A stretch of DNA of 64,000 bases from contig JARLHV010000122.1 of NCBI GenBank assembly GCA_031292055.1, positions 26,269 to 90,268 on the forward strand, read 5' to 3'. The stretch comes from Desulfosporosinus sp. (GTDB lineage Bacteria > Bacillota > Desulfitobacteriia > Desulfitobacteriales > Desulfitobacteriaceae). Position 1 is the stretch's first letter; every line of letters starts with the position of its first letter. Below are positions 1 through 8,508 of the stretch, one piece after another. Position numbers and translations under genes: made by a program. The notes beneath the pieces are model-generated. The model was not told where the DNA came from. It saw only the letters and a list, made by a program, of their open reading frames with translations, and made no database searches.

Positions 1-446
1 ACAGTAGCAATCTCGATCCTTTTCATTTCTCCGCCTGAGAGGCTAGCATCAACGTCCCGTTCAAGATAGTCTTGGGCACACAAGCCAACGTTATAAAGGA
101 GATCGCAAATATTAAATTTTTCAGGATTATGCGAGGCTGCCATTTTTAGCAGATCCTTGACTTTGATCCCTTTAAAACGAGGGGGATTCTGAAAAGCATA
201 CCCTATACCTAGGCGAGAGCGCTCGGTAATGGTCATATTCGTAATATCTTGTTCATCGAGCAGAATTTTACCTGAGGTCGGATTATAGATACCCATAACG
301 ATTTTGGCTAGTGAAGATTTACCTCCGCCATTTGGACCTGTGACCACATATATTTTTTTATCGAAAAATTTCAAATTTATGTTCTTTAGAATTGTAACCT
401 TGTTATCTCCTTCGGTTTCTAGAGATACTCCTTGTATTTCAAGCAT
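1..446 (-). CDS. SufC-like ABC ATPase, partial (5' part)
   Basis: Leftward gene cut by the window edge; the first 148 or so residues are visible. The Walker A motif GPNGGGKSS, a Q-loop (AFQNPP) and the signature LSGGEMKR mark an ABC ATPase. The short Q-loop to signature distance and the SGGE(M/K)KR signature resemble SufC, the ATPase of the SUF Fe-S assembly machine, rather than a classical importer. The ATG at 444-446 follows GGAGGAATAGTC, a good ribosome site. A SufB/D partner would be expected just left of the window. It could instead be the ATPase of another transporter; the ABC assignment is certain, the SUF role is inferred. Confidence 0.75.
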   Translation of the reverse strand, partial: MLEIQGVSLETEGDNKVTILKNINLKFFDKKIYVVTGPNGGGKSSLAKIVMGIYNPTSGKILLDEQDITNMTITERSRLGIGYAFQNPPRFKGIKVKDLLKMAASHNPEKFNICDLLYNVGLCAQDYLERDVDASLSGGEMKRIEIAT

Positions 447-643
447 GACTATTCCTCCTTTGCTTATCCAGCTTCCAGAATATCATAATCTGAGAGCTAT
501 TTGTAGTGATTTGTTAATTATTTTTAAAGAAAGTAAAAGGAAATGCTCAGGGCTGAGTAAACTTTGCGAGGGTGGGTCTACTATGTATGAGGATAAAAGA
601 TAGAGAATTTTGCCGTTTCAGGGAATTGGTAAAAACGACGGAA

Positions 644-720
644 TGAAACAAGGAGGTCTGAAAGCATTGTTACTACTTTCAGATCTCCTTGTTTCGCTTC
701 TATATTTATTATAGAAGCGA
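644..720 (-). terminator. Two adjacent hairpins downstream of htrA
   Basis: A 20-bp stem with one mismatch (arms 644-663 and 676-695) abuts a second 10-bp perfect hairpin (arms 694-703 and 711-720). They lie between the leftward HtrA gene and the SufC-like gene. The T-run is weak, so Rho-independent termination is likely but not certain. Confidence 0.5.
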
Positions 721-755
721 AGGCTATTTGTAAAATTCAGGTGGTCAGAACGAGA

Positions 756-1994
756 TCACTGATTTGAAGATATTTCTCCAAGGGTTGCCTGAACTTGATT
801 CGTCTGTTCATTGCGAATATAGGTTATAGTTATCTGGCTTCCAACATTATATTTATAGAGTTCATGAATAAGGTCCGATGAGTTTTGTACTGAGATATTA
901 TTTATTTTGGTGATCACATCTCCTTTGACAAGTCCAGCTTTAGCTGCAGGGCCATTGGGTGTCACTTCGGAAATATAGGCTCCAAGGGGTTTATTGCTAC
1001 TTTGTGCGTAAGTGTTGTATTGATCGTCCGTACTCACTAAGAGCGCTGGATGTTTGGCCACACCTGAAGTGATCAACTGTTGAATTGTGGGCGTGGCGTC
1101 TGAAATAGGAATCGCAAAACCCATCCCTTCAAAGCCTGTTTCTGCGTATTTTGCTGAGGTGATGCCAATGACTTGTCCTTGAGAATCCACGAGTGGTCCG
1201 CCACTATTGCCGGGATTTATTGCTGCGTCTGTTTGGATTAGGTTGAAACCGGCCTCACCTTGTATGTCAAGTGTGCGATTTGTGGCAGAGATGACACCTG
1301 TGGTTACGGACCGTGCAAACTCGGTACCGCCAGGATTTCCAATCGCGATCACTGATTCGCCAACTTCAAGTTTTGAAGAATCTCCCATCGTAACCGCAGT
1401 AAGGTTTTTCGTATCTGAAATCTGTAGTACTGCAAGATCTGTACGAGGATCGGCACCAATTACTTTCGCAACAAGAATACGTCCATCGCTCAAGCTGACA
1501 GTAATTTTTTGTGCGCCATCGATGACATGATTATTAGTTACGATATAACCTTTTTGAGCATCAATAATAAAACCGGTACCGCTGCCTGCTTCTTGGACAT
1601 CTGAATTGCCAAGACGACTTTGGCTCGCTTGAAAATTAGACACACCAACAACGGCAGGACCGACATTTTTAGCAATTTGGGTTACAGGGAAAGTAGTTTG
1701 TGTGGCTGTAAGATTTGCAACTTGTGTAAGCGACGATTTAGCCGTTGAAATTGCGGATACTGTGCTAGTCGGATAAATATAGGGAACTGCGGCTACCGTT
1801 GTAAGACCGCCGATGACGGCGCTAATTAAACAAAGGCCAGCAGTTGCCACAAATTTAATTTTTTTTGGCTTGGGGTGGATAAGCGGTGGTTGTTGCTGAG
1901 GAGGGGATATTGCCTTGAGTTCCTTGTTTTCGTTATATGCATTTGCAGAAGGATCAGTAATGTCATCCTGCGGTAAATGGGTTTCGTTATCCAT
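756..1994 (-). CDS. HtrA/DegP-like membrane-anchored serine protease with PDZ domain
   Basis: 412 residues. A polar N-terminus (about 1-47) is followed by one transmembrane segment (about 48-74), a trypsin-like S1C protease domain and a C-terminal PDZ domain (about 320-405). The triad is visible: His156 in NNHV, Asp186 in RTDLAVL, and Ser264 in GNSGGP. The topology (cytoplasmic N-terminus, protease outside) matches Gram-positive HtrA/YyxA quality-control proteases that degrade or refold misfolded exported proteins. The start is well supported by CAGGAGGTAGTAAGGC upstream. It appears monocistronic. Which htrA paralog it is cannot be told from sequence alone. Confidence 0.93.
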   Translation of the reverse strand: MDNETHLPQDDITDPSANAYNENKELKAISPPQQQPPLIHPKPKKIKFVATAGLCLISAVIGGLTTVAAVPYIYPTSTVSAISTAKSSLTQVANLTATQTTFPVTQIAKNVGPAVVGVSNFQASQSRLGNSDVQEAGSGTGFIIDAQKGYIVTNNHVIDGAQKITVSLSDGRILVAKVIGADPRTDLAVLQISDTKNLTAVTMGDSSKLEVGESVIAIGNPGGTEFARSVTTGVISATNRTLDIQGEAGFNLIQTDAAINPGNSGGPLVDSQGQVIGITSAKYAETGFEGMGFAIPISDATPTIQQLITSGVAKHPALLVSTDDQYNTYAQSSNKPLGAYISEVTPNGPAAKAGLVKGDVITKINNISVQNSSDLIHELYKYNVGSQITITYIRNEQTNQVQATLGEISSNQ

Positions 1995-2214
1995 GCCTTA
2001 CTACCTCCTGTTTTTATTTAATTTAGTTTAGATACCGAATAGATTTTGGCAAATAAGCTACTAGCGTGTATAAATAATTGGTGCGCTTATTTAATCGGTG
2101 CCTACTCTCTTAAGGATAACGTAAATATGTTAAGTTAAAAGGTGCAAATTGTGAAAGTTTATTGAGGATTAAGTCACAATTTTGGTGGTGGGACGGAAGG
2201 GTGAAAGTTAAGAA

Positions 2215-2257
2215 CAAAACAGAGGTGGAAGTAATTATTACTTTCGCCTCTGTTTTG
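2215..2257 (-). terminator. Hairpin downstream of the GGDEF-EAL gene
   Basis: Arms 2215-2232 and 2240-2257 pair over 18 bp with two imperfect positions. It lies just past the stop of the leftward gene; the downstream strand has a modest T-rich tail (TTGTTCTT). Confidence 0.5.
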
Positions 2258-2290
2258 ATGTGAATTGGAATCTGCAGGGAGGAGGAGGAT

Positions 2291-4219
2291 TTAGATTGGA
2301 TTTGCCGAATTGTGAGGGGTATAGAGTAAACAGTATTTTTCAATAATAATACTATCTATTAACTCTTCTGGTTCTGGTTTCCCAAGGTAATACCCCTGTA
2401 AATAATCACAATTTGCATTAATTAAGTAGTTTAGTTGTTCTAAGGTTTCAACACCTTCGGCCATCGTTTTAATGTTAAGCTTATTCACAAGGGCAATAAT
2501 TGACTCAGTTAAGTCGTTAGTGGGATTCAGAGAATTGATTTCCTGCACGAAGGATTTGTCAATTTTCAAGAGATTGATGGGAAGTCTTCGGAGATAACTT
2601 AACGATGAATATCCAGTTCCAAAATCATCTAAGGCAATTCCAATACCAAGGTCTCTTAGATTGTTTAACTTATTAGTAATATTTTCACAATTATCGATAA
2701 AAATACTCTCGGTTACTTCTAATTCCAGGCTAGTAGGCTTTAGTCCGGAAGTATCAATTGCCTTCAAAATCATTTCGTGAAAGCCACTGCGTTTTAGTTG
2801 AATAGGAGAAATATTCACAGCTATAATTAGGTCACAATTATATTTAGCTTCAAATTTTTTACAAGTTCTACAGGCGGTGTTTAAAACCCATTCGCCAATT
2901 TGGGTAATTAGGCCTGTTTCTTCGGCTATAGGTATAAATTCCATGGGATCTAAGAAACCAACCTCAGGGCTAACCCAGCGTATTAACGCTTCAAAACCAC
3001 GTAGTGTCAGTTTCCCTATTCCAGCGGTATATTGCGGTTGATAATATAGGACAAATTCATTGTTCTTGATGGCTTTCATTAATAGTAATTCTATATTTAT
3101 TTTTTGCCAGAGATCTTCTTTCATTTTAAAGTTAAACAGTAGATATTTGTTTTTGCCGAGTTCCTTGGCTTTGTGCATGGCCGTATTGGCATTATTCATA
3201 AGTTCTTCTTCCGTATCGCCATCATCTGGATAAATAGAAACTCCAATACTAGCAGTTAGATAGATCACATTTTCATTCACAATAAATGGTTCTTTAAACG
3301 TTGATATTAGACGTTCTAAGAAAGGAGATACACTACTTTCTGATTTAACACTTTCAATTAATAATGAAAATTCGTCTCCATTTATGCGAGCCACTGTATC
3401 TTTTGCAGAGATACATTCCAGCAGCCTTTTTGAGGTTCCGATTAGAACTTCATCACCAGTTATGTGTCCGCGCGAGTCATTGACTAATTTGAAGTTATCT
3501 ATATTAAGGAATATTATGATTAGTTTGGTACCATCGTGTTTGGATATTGTAATTGCATTTTTCAACCTGTCTAAGAAAAGGTTTCTATTCGGCAGATTTG
3601 TTGCATAGTCGTGATAAGCCATATGCCGTATTCTTTGTTCGTTTTCGGTAAACATTTCCTGAAGTGTCATTAACTCTTTATTTTTATTTTCTAAATTCTG
3701 AACATATAGCATTCGTTCAGTTACATCTTGAACAACTCCTAAAATTTTTATGGCCTTTCCAGAGGAATCATATTCTACTTCTGCTACCGAATACATATGC
3801 CTTTCTTCGGAATCACTCGCTTTGATTACTCTGAAATCAACAGCATATTCAGCTTCTCCTTTGATCAGATGTTCCAAGGCGTTGGCTATTTTACTTCTAT
3901 CGTCAATATGAATAAACTGTTGCATGCGATTAATTGAGAGCACATGATTCTCCATTTTTAAGCCGTACAATTGGCAGGCTTCTTCAGAGAACCATATCGT
4001 TTTAGTAGCTAGGTCAATTTCCCAATTTCCTACATGAGCGAGCGCTTGAGCTCTTTTGAGCATTATCTGGCTTCTTTTAAGAAGTTGGGTAGTTTTATCC
4101 AACTCATCCAGCGGTTGTTGTAGTTCTTGATTTATATCCACGGGATTGTTCGCTCCTTTACAGACAGCGGCCATATCTGTCGAGTTCTGATATTCAATAA
4201 CTTCTACAAGGAGAGACAA
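2291..4219 (-). CDS. PAS-GGDEF-EAL c-di-GMP signalling protein
   Basis: About 642 residues if the TTG at 4217-4219 is used; an internal ATG 16 codons later is an alternative, and neither has a strong ribosome site. Order: short coiled coil (about 30-55), PAS domain (about 60-165), GGDEF (about 200-360) and EAL (about 375-625). The GGDEF signature is degenerate (NGDEF, first Gly replaced), so cyclase activity is uncertain. The EAL domain keeps EALIRW, DDFGTGYSS and AEGVE, so c-di-GMP hydrolysis is likely. No transmembrane segment: a soluble sensor. A close paralog lies at 61506-63335. The input sensed by the PAS domain is unknown. Confidence 0.9.
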   Translation of the reverse strand: MSLLVEVIEYQNSTDMAAVCKGANNPVDINQELQQPLDELDKTTQLLKRSQIMLKRAQALAHVGNWEIDLATKTIWFSEEACQLYGLKMENHVLSINRMQQFIHIDDRSKIANALEHLIKGEAEYAVDFRVIKASDSEERHMYSVAEVEYDSSGKAIKILGVVQDVTERMLYVQNLENKNKELMTLQEMFTENEQRIRHMAYHDYATNLPNRNLFLDRLKNAITISKHDGTKLIIIFLNIDNFKLVNDSRGHITGDEVLIGTSKRLLECISAKDTVARINGDEFSLLIESVKSESSVSPFLERLISTFKEPFIVNENVIYLTASIGVSIYPDDGDTEEELMNNANTAMHKAKELGKNKYLLFNFKMKEDLWQKINIELLLMKAIKNNEFVLYYQPQYTAGIGKLTLRGFEALIRWVSPEVGFLDPMEFIPIAEETGLITQIGEWVLNTACRTCKKFEAKYNCDLIIAVNISPIQLKRSGFHEMILKAIDTSGLKPTSLELEVTESIFIDNCENITNKLNNLRDLGIGIALDDFGTGYSSLSYLRRLPINLLKIDKSFVQEINSLNPTNDLTESIIALVNKLNIKTMAEGVETLEQLNYLINANCDYLQGYYLGKPEPEELIDSIIIEKYCLLYTPHNSANPI

Positions 4220-4337
4220 ATCCCTTTATTACAGGCAATGATCCTACTTGAACTATAGGAGGATGTTATCTAAGCCACGTGGAAATAAACAACGTTAAAG
4301 CAGACTATATCAAATATAAAGAGAAGAGGGAGTCAAG

Positions 4338-4994
4338 TTGGCTATACAGGACAAAAAATTAAGCTGCCTAGATTGTGGAGTACCAAATTGCTATCGGAAA
4401 GAGGGGAGTTTTCCCCAATTTTGTCTTACCACTAACACAAACGACGAGGAATTTGAAGAGGCTAATGAACTTTATCAATCGGATGAGTTTGTAGCGAAGT
4501 TCTCGTTGGCTGCCGCTGAGATCGAAGGTGCTTACTATGGGAAGCTTACACGGGTAGAGGAAATTATTGTTTTTGCCAAGCAGATTGGCGCACAGAAAAT
4601 TGGCATTGCTACTTGTGGAGCTTTAATTAATGAGGCAAAAATTTTTGCCAAAATCCTTGAAGCTAAAGGTTTGGAGAGCTATGGAGTTTCTTGCAAAGTG
4701 GGTTCGACGGACAAAACGAAAGTCGGCGTACCAGAGACCTCGAAAGTTAAAGCAGGTTGCCATGAGTCTTTGTGTAATCCAGTGATGCAGGCAAAACTTC
4801 TCAATAAAGAAAAGACGGATTTAAACGTAATTGTGGGCCTATGTGTGGGGCATGATTCCATTTTTATCAAATATTCAGAAGCTCCAGTCACTACTCTTAT
4901 CACTAAGGATAAGGTATTAGTCCACAATCCGGCAGCCGCTTTATATGCTAGTGGACATTACTACAAGCGGCTACTCAAAGGAGGGGATATCTAA
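4338..4994 (+). CDS. DUF1847 family cysteine-rich protein
   Basis: 218 residues, cytoplasmic. The N-terminus carries a CxxC-type cluster (CLDCGVPNC, then a Cys about 15 residues later), and more cysteines occur in the middle (TCGAL, SCK, CHESLC, GLCVG). This pattern is that of the DUF1847 family of predicted metal-binding proteins common in anaerobic clostridia and methanogens; no biochemical role is established. The TTG start at 4338 is supported by GAAGAGGGAG just upstream. It is divergent from the GGDEF-EAL gene, with about 118 bp between them holding both promoters. Confidence 0.75.
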   Translation: MAIQDKKLSCLDCGVPNCYRKEGSFPQFCLTTNTNDEEFEEANELYQSDEFVAKFSLAAAEIEGAYYGKLTRVEEIIVFAKQIGAQKIGIATCGALINEAKIFAKILEAKGLESYGVSCKVGSTDKTKVGVPETSKVKAGCHESLCNPVMQAKLLNKEKTDLNVIVGLCVGHDSIFIKYSEAPVTTLITKDKVLVHNPAAALYASGHYYKRLLKGGDI

Positions 4995-5042
4995 CGTTGT
5001 ATGTGGAAGAATATAAGGCATAGTTTCAGGGAGGTAAGTTAT

Positions 5043-5159
5043 GTGAATAAAGTCGGATGTCTTATACTTCACGGCTTTGGTGGGGACCGATGTTCGGAGA
5101 GAAGCCGCCCAAGTTTTTGGAAATCAAGGAACTATAGGGTTGAAGGGTTGAAGAGTTGA
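5043..5159 (+). pseudogene. Alpha/beta-hydrolase remnant
   Basis: A 38-codon frame starts with GTG behind a strong ribosome site (GGGAGGTAAGTTAT) and reads VNKVGCLILHGFGG before turning into unrelated residues and stopping at 5157-5159. The ILHGFGG segment is typical of the oxyanion-hole region at the start of carboxylesterase/alpha-beta hydrolases of about 250 residues. Only the first 15-20 residues look native, and no continuation appears in the other frames before the T-box leader. I read it as the 5' end of a hydrolase gene lost by deletion; translation of the short peptide is possible. Confidence 0.5.
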
Positions 5160-5192
5160 ATTTCGTTGGTTAGAGTGTTATTATTATATAAA

Positions 5193-5460
5193 CCGTTGAA
5201 GGGGAAGTAAAACCGCAAGACCAGCCTCACAGAGAGCCGAGTAAGGTGGAAACCCGGCAGGTAACGGAGCGGGTAAATGGGCCCCAGAGGGTGGAGTGAA
5301 AAGGCTTAGGCTTTAGTAGCTACCAACGCAAAGCCAGCGTTATTGGGCAAAGGGTGTGTTGGCACTCTGCAGGAGAGGATGCATATAGTTTTGTGCATCA
5401 ATTAAGGTGGTACCGCAGATTAACGTCTGTCCTTAGCTAAGGATAGACGTCTTATTTTTG
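5193..5460 (+). promoter_or_regulatory. T-box leader (probable Trp specifier) of the first DAHP synthase gene
   Basis: The conserved T-box sequence AAGGTGGTACCGCAG lies at 5404-5418, followed by a terminator hairpin (5423-5451) and a T-run. The Stem I AGTA of the specifier loop is at 5206-5209, and the 3' side reads AAA-TGG-GCCC-CA-GAG, placing TGG (Trp) at 5278-5280 in the usual specifier position. An uncharged cognate tRNA would be expected to stabilise the antiterminator and allow aro expression. T-box identity is firm; the specifier is inferred from spacing. Confidence 0.88.
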
Positions 5461-5555
5461 CGCCACGCTTCGTTCTATATCGTCAAAACCGCGGATGAAT
5501 GGAACGTGCAGAGAAGGAACCCCGCAAATTATTGAATTTGAGGGAGGGCATTGTT

Positions 5556-6698
5556 ATGAAAGATTTGATCTTGGCAGGACTTGTTTCTGAAAGAAGTACC
5601 ATTGAGGTCAATGGGGTAACCATTGGAGGAAAAGAAATTATCTTAATGGGTGGACCCTGTGCTGTAGAATCGAGCCTCCAAATGAGTCAGTCAGCTGAAA
5701 CTGTAAAAAAAGCGGGAGGTAAGATCCTGCGTGGTGGGGTTTTCAAACCGCGTACGTCGCCCTATAGTTTCCAGGGTTTGGGCTTGGAGGGACTTAACTA
5801 TTTGGTTCAAGCTGCCAAAGAACAGGACCTACTCTGTGTCACCGAAGTGATTGATTCTCCAAGTTTAGATTTAGTGGTCGACAAGGTCGATATTATTCAA
5901 ATTGGGGCTCGGAATATGCAGAATTTCGAGTTGCTAAAATTGGCTGGTAAAATCAATAAACCGATTATTTTAAAAAGAGGATTGTCGGCAACTATAGAGG
6001 AGTGGTTACTGGCCGCTGAATATATTTTAGCTGCCGGTAATCCCCAAGTTATTCTTTGCGAACGAGGAATTCGTACGTTTGAACCCAGCACTAGAAACAC
6101 CTTGGACCTAAGCGCCGTTGGTGTGGCCAAGGAACTTTCTCACCTGCCCGTTATTGTTGATCCCAGTCATGCAGCAGGCAGAAGAGATTTGATTTCGTCA
6201 TTATCCAAGGCCGCAATTGCAGCAGGTGCAGATGGTCTTTTGATAGAGATGCACCCGAATCCTGCTGAAGCGGTAAGCGATGGACCTCAGTCTTTGACTC
6301 CAGAACAGTTTATCCTCCTCGCTGGGGAGTTAGGAGGGGTCGCTGGGGCGGTCAATAGAGTCTTTGTTTGTGGCGGCGAGCAAGAGGATACCCTTGAAGC
6401 TCTGCGTACCAAAATAGATACGATTGATTTAAGTATCATCGAACATCTCGTGGCTCGAATGCAAATTGTCGGAAAAATAGGGGATCAGAAACGCTTAGAT
6501 CGGGTTAAGGACACCAGCCGAGAAAAAGAAATTATTCAGCGCTTAGTTAACCTTGCTGAAGAATTACAACTTCCCCCTGAGTTAGTAAAGAGGATCTACC
6601 CTTTGATTTTCGAGTTCGGAGTTCAATCCCAAATCAAAAATAAAGTAGCACTGGATAAAGAATTAGAATTATCGTTTTATCCCTTGGGAAGTAAATAA
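5556..6698 (+). CDS. aroF: DAHP synthase / chorismate mutase bifunctional protein (copy 1)
   Basis: 380 residues from the ATG at 5556, chosen because GAGGGAGGGCATTGTT precedes it and it matches the start of the paralog at 60055; the frame is open further upstream. Residues about 20-280 are a class I DAHP synthase (GGPCAVESS, KPRTSPYSFQG, GARNMQNF, ILKRG, DPSHAAGRRD), which condenses phosphoenolpyruvate and erythrose 4-phosphate. Residues about 290-370 form an AroQ-type chorismate mutase (LRTKIDTIDLSII...RMQIVGKIGDQK). The fusion joins the first shikimate step with the Phe/Tyr branch. It is expressed behind a T-box leader, with a weak terminator at 6749-6779. Confidence 0.95.
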   Translation: MKDLILAGLVSERSTIEVNGVTIGGKEIILMGGPCAVESSLQMSQSAETVKKAGGKILRGGVFKPRTSPYSFQGLGLEGLNYLVQAAKEQDLLCVTEVIDSPSLDLVVDKVDIIQIGARNMQNFELLKLAGKINKPIILKRGLSATIEEWLLAAEYILAAGNPQVILCERGIRTFEPSTRNTLDLSAVGVAKELSHLPVIVDPSHAAGRRDLISSLSKAAIAAGADGLLIEMHPNPAEAVSDGPQSLTPEQFILLAGELGGVAGAVNRVFVCGGEQEDTLEALRTKIDTIDLSIIEHLVARMQIVGKIGDQKRLDRVKDTSREKEIIQRLVNLAEELQLPPELVKRIYPLIFEFGVQSQIKNKVALDKELELSFYPLGSK

Positions 6699-6748
6699 GT
6701 TCAGATAGAGAAATGTCGTTTGTGTTATTAACTCTATTTTACTACGTC

Positions 6749-6779
6749 AAGCCTAGGTAGAAAGAGCCTGGGCTTTTCC
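6749..6779 (+). terminator. Terminator after DAHP synthase copy 1
   Basis: Arms AAGCCTAGG (6749-6757) and CCTGGGCTT (6767-6775) with one wobble pair, followed by a short T-run. Confidence 0.55.
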
Positions 6780-7067
6780 ATTTAATGGATGTTAAATTAT
6801 TATATTGGTCAAACGACAACATAGAATTGACAGAGGCTTAACTTTTTTAATGTGGAATAGGTTGCTAGGAGTGAATAGAAAATAAATAGGGGCGGGTTGT
6901 CACAAGAAATAGTTTAGATTTTGTTAATTGTTTTGAATTGTTAAATTTATAATAGTTAAATAGAGAAGTGATAAAGGTTTTTTAATACTATTCACGAATT
7001 TATCCTTAAATGATTCTAACTGGAAGCCAAATTAAGGCAATGATATCGACGAAAGAGGTGAACTTAG
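6780..7067. other. AT-rich intergenic region without a gene
   Basis: About 290 bp between the terminator and the regulator gene at 7068. It is AT-rich with several TATAAT-like hexamers and presumably carries the promoter of the Cache-HAMP-HTH gene. I see no credible coding frame, repeat or structured RNA. Confidence 0.5.
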
Positions 7068-8240
7068 GTGCGTTCGCTCAAACAACAAATTCTCATATTG
7101 TTGCTGGGTTCGCTCGTTTTACTGGCGGCTAGCTTCCTCGTGGTCCTCGGCTGGTATATGAAAGATCGAGATGTCGCTGCTGCTATCATTAAAGCACAAA
7201 CGGATTTGGCAACATGTGGAGAAATTATCGATAAGACGTATCCCGGTTCATGGGCACTGCAAGATGGGATCCTATATAAAGGACCTATGAAGATTAATCT
7301 CAATAACGACTTAGTTGATCATTTAGCTCTGCTTACAGGGGACACTGTGACTGTGTTTTGTGGAGAGACGCGGGTAGCCACCACAGTGCGTGGTTCAAAT
7401 GGCGAACGAGCGATTGGGACTAAGGTCGCCACTAATGTAGCTCAGACGGTACTGCAAGATGGCCAAACTTATTTAGGCGAGGCCACGGTGGTCGGGCAAC
7501 GCTATCAAACGGGTTATGTACCCTTACGAACAGAAAACGGTAATATTATAGGAATTTTTTATGTAGGAATTTCTCATGCCTATGAGCAGGAAATTATCAC
7601 AAGATCTTTGATCACAATGGCCGAACTAGGATTGGCCTTAACGATCTTAGTCGCACTTCTCACCTGGTTTTTCCTACAGAAAGTAATTATTTACCCCTTG
7701 CATAATATCATGTTAGGAACTCGGGATGTAGCAACCGGACATCTTACTCAAAAGATTAAAGTTTCTGGAGCTAAGGAGATTGAGGAGTTGGAGGACGCCT
7801 TTAACCAGATGGTAGAACAAATTCAATCCTTGACAGGCGAAATTAATCGAGCGAGCAGCAGAAATTTCGGAGATGAGCCAACTGAAAGCGAAATCGATGT
7901 GTCTACGGGGTTGTTTGAGGATAGTAAGGCAAGGACTGAGTTAACGATGGACAAGACTGTGGCTCCCGTGAATAAGCCACTATTTAAGCTGGATACGGCC
8001 GAGTCTATTGGCGAAGGGGGATTGCCTAAAGGCTTGAATCAAGCCACTCTTGGACAGATTGTTCATTTTTTGCAAGCAACGCGCCGTCCTCTCTCGGCTG
8101 AGGAGGTCGCGGAAGGAGTTAAGCTGACTCGGGTCACCGTGCGTCGTTACCTTGAATTTTTAGAGGAGTGCGGAGTGCTAAAATCTGAACAGAAATACGG
8201 CACAGTAGGCCGTCCCGTTAAGTTATTTATCCCGTTATAA
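7068..8240 (+). CDS. Membrane Cache-HAMP one-component regulator with CitB/DcuR-type HTH
   Basis: 390 residues from a GTG preceded by GAAAGAGGTG. Order: TM1 (about 8-29), extracytoplasmic single Cache domain (about 35-175; YLGEATVVGQRY and GNIIGIFYVGIS are typical of sCache_3), TM2 (about 185-208), HAMP (about 208-262), a polar linker, and a C-terminal winged HTH (about 325-390) ending in RRYLEFLEECGV...YGTVGRP. That last segment resembles the DNA-binding domain of CitB/DcuR/CitT response regulators. There is no kinase, receiver or MCP domain, so sensing and DNA binding sit on one membrane protein. It lies just upstream of a formate/nitrite transporter, a likely target; the ligand would be a small organic acid by family analogy. 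Confidence 0.8.
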   Translation: MRSLKQQILILLLGSLVLLAASFLVVLGWYMKDRDVAAAIIKAQTDLATCGEIIDKTYPGSWALQDGILYKGPMKINLNNDLVDHLALLTGDTVTVFCGETRVATTVRGSNGERAIGTKVATNVAQTVLQDGQTYLGEATVVGQRYQTGYVPLRTENGNIIGIFYVGISHAYEQEIITRSLITMAELGLALTILVALLTWFFLQKVIIYPLHNIMLGTRDVATGHLTQKIKVSGAKEIEELEDAFNQMVEQIQSLTGEINRASSRNFGDEPTESEIDVSTGLFEDSKARTELTMDKTVAPVNKPLFKLDTAESIGEGGLPKGLNQATLGQIVHFLQATRRPLSAEEVAEGVKLTRVTVRRYLEFLEECGVLKSEQKYGTVGRPVKLFIPL

Positions 8241-8268
8241 AAGGCCCTAGCTTGGGCCTTTTTTTATT
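8241..8268 (+). terminator. Terminator after the Cache-HAMP-HTH gene
   Basis: Perfect AAGGCCC / GGGCCTT stem (8241-8247, 8254-8260) followed by a T-run, immediately after the stop codon. The transporter downstream must therefore have its own promoter. Confidence 0.85.
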
Positions 8269-8508
8269 AACTAAATTATCTTAACATTTTATTTATTCAT
8301 AAAACACTTTTTTAATGTTCATAAACACGACAGACTGTGTAAAGACCGATACACTAAGATCATAAGCACCTTAGCTTGCTGCATCTCAAATAAGTGAGTT
8401 ACTAGTCGCACAAGAACACTTTGTAAGGAAGGAGGTAAAAAAGGAGTTCCTGCTATAAAAAAAGTTATTTCTAAACTGGGAAATGAATTAAAGTGAGGAG
8501 TGATAACT

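Noticed and set aside
2110..2343. A 77-codon leftward frame overlapping the end of the GGDEF-EAL gene
   Set aside because: It starts inside the neighbouring coding region and runs through the terminator; composition is not protein-like.
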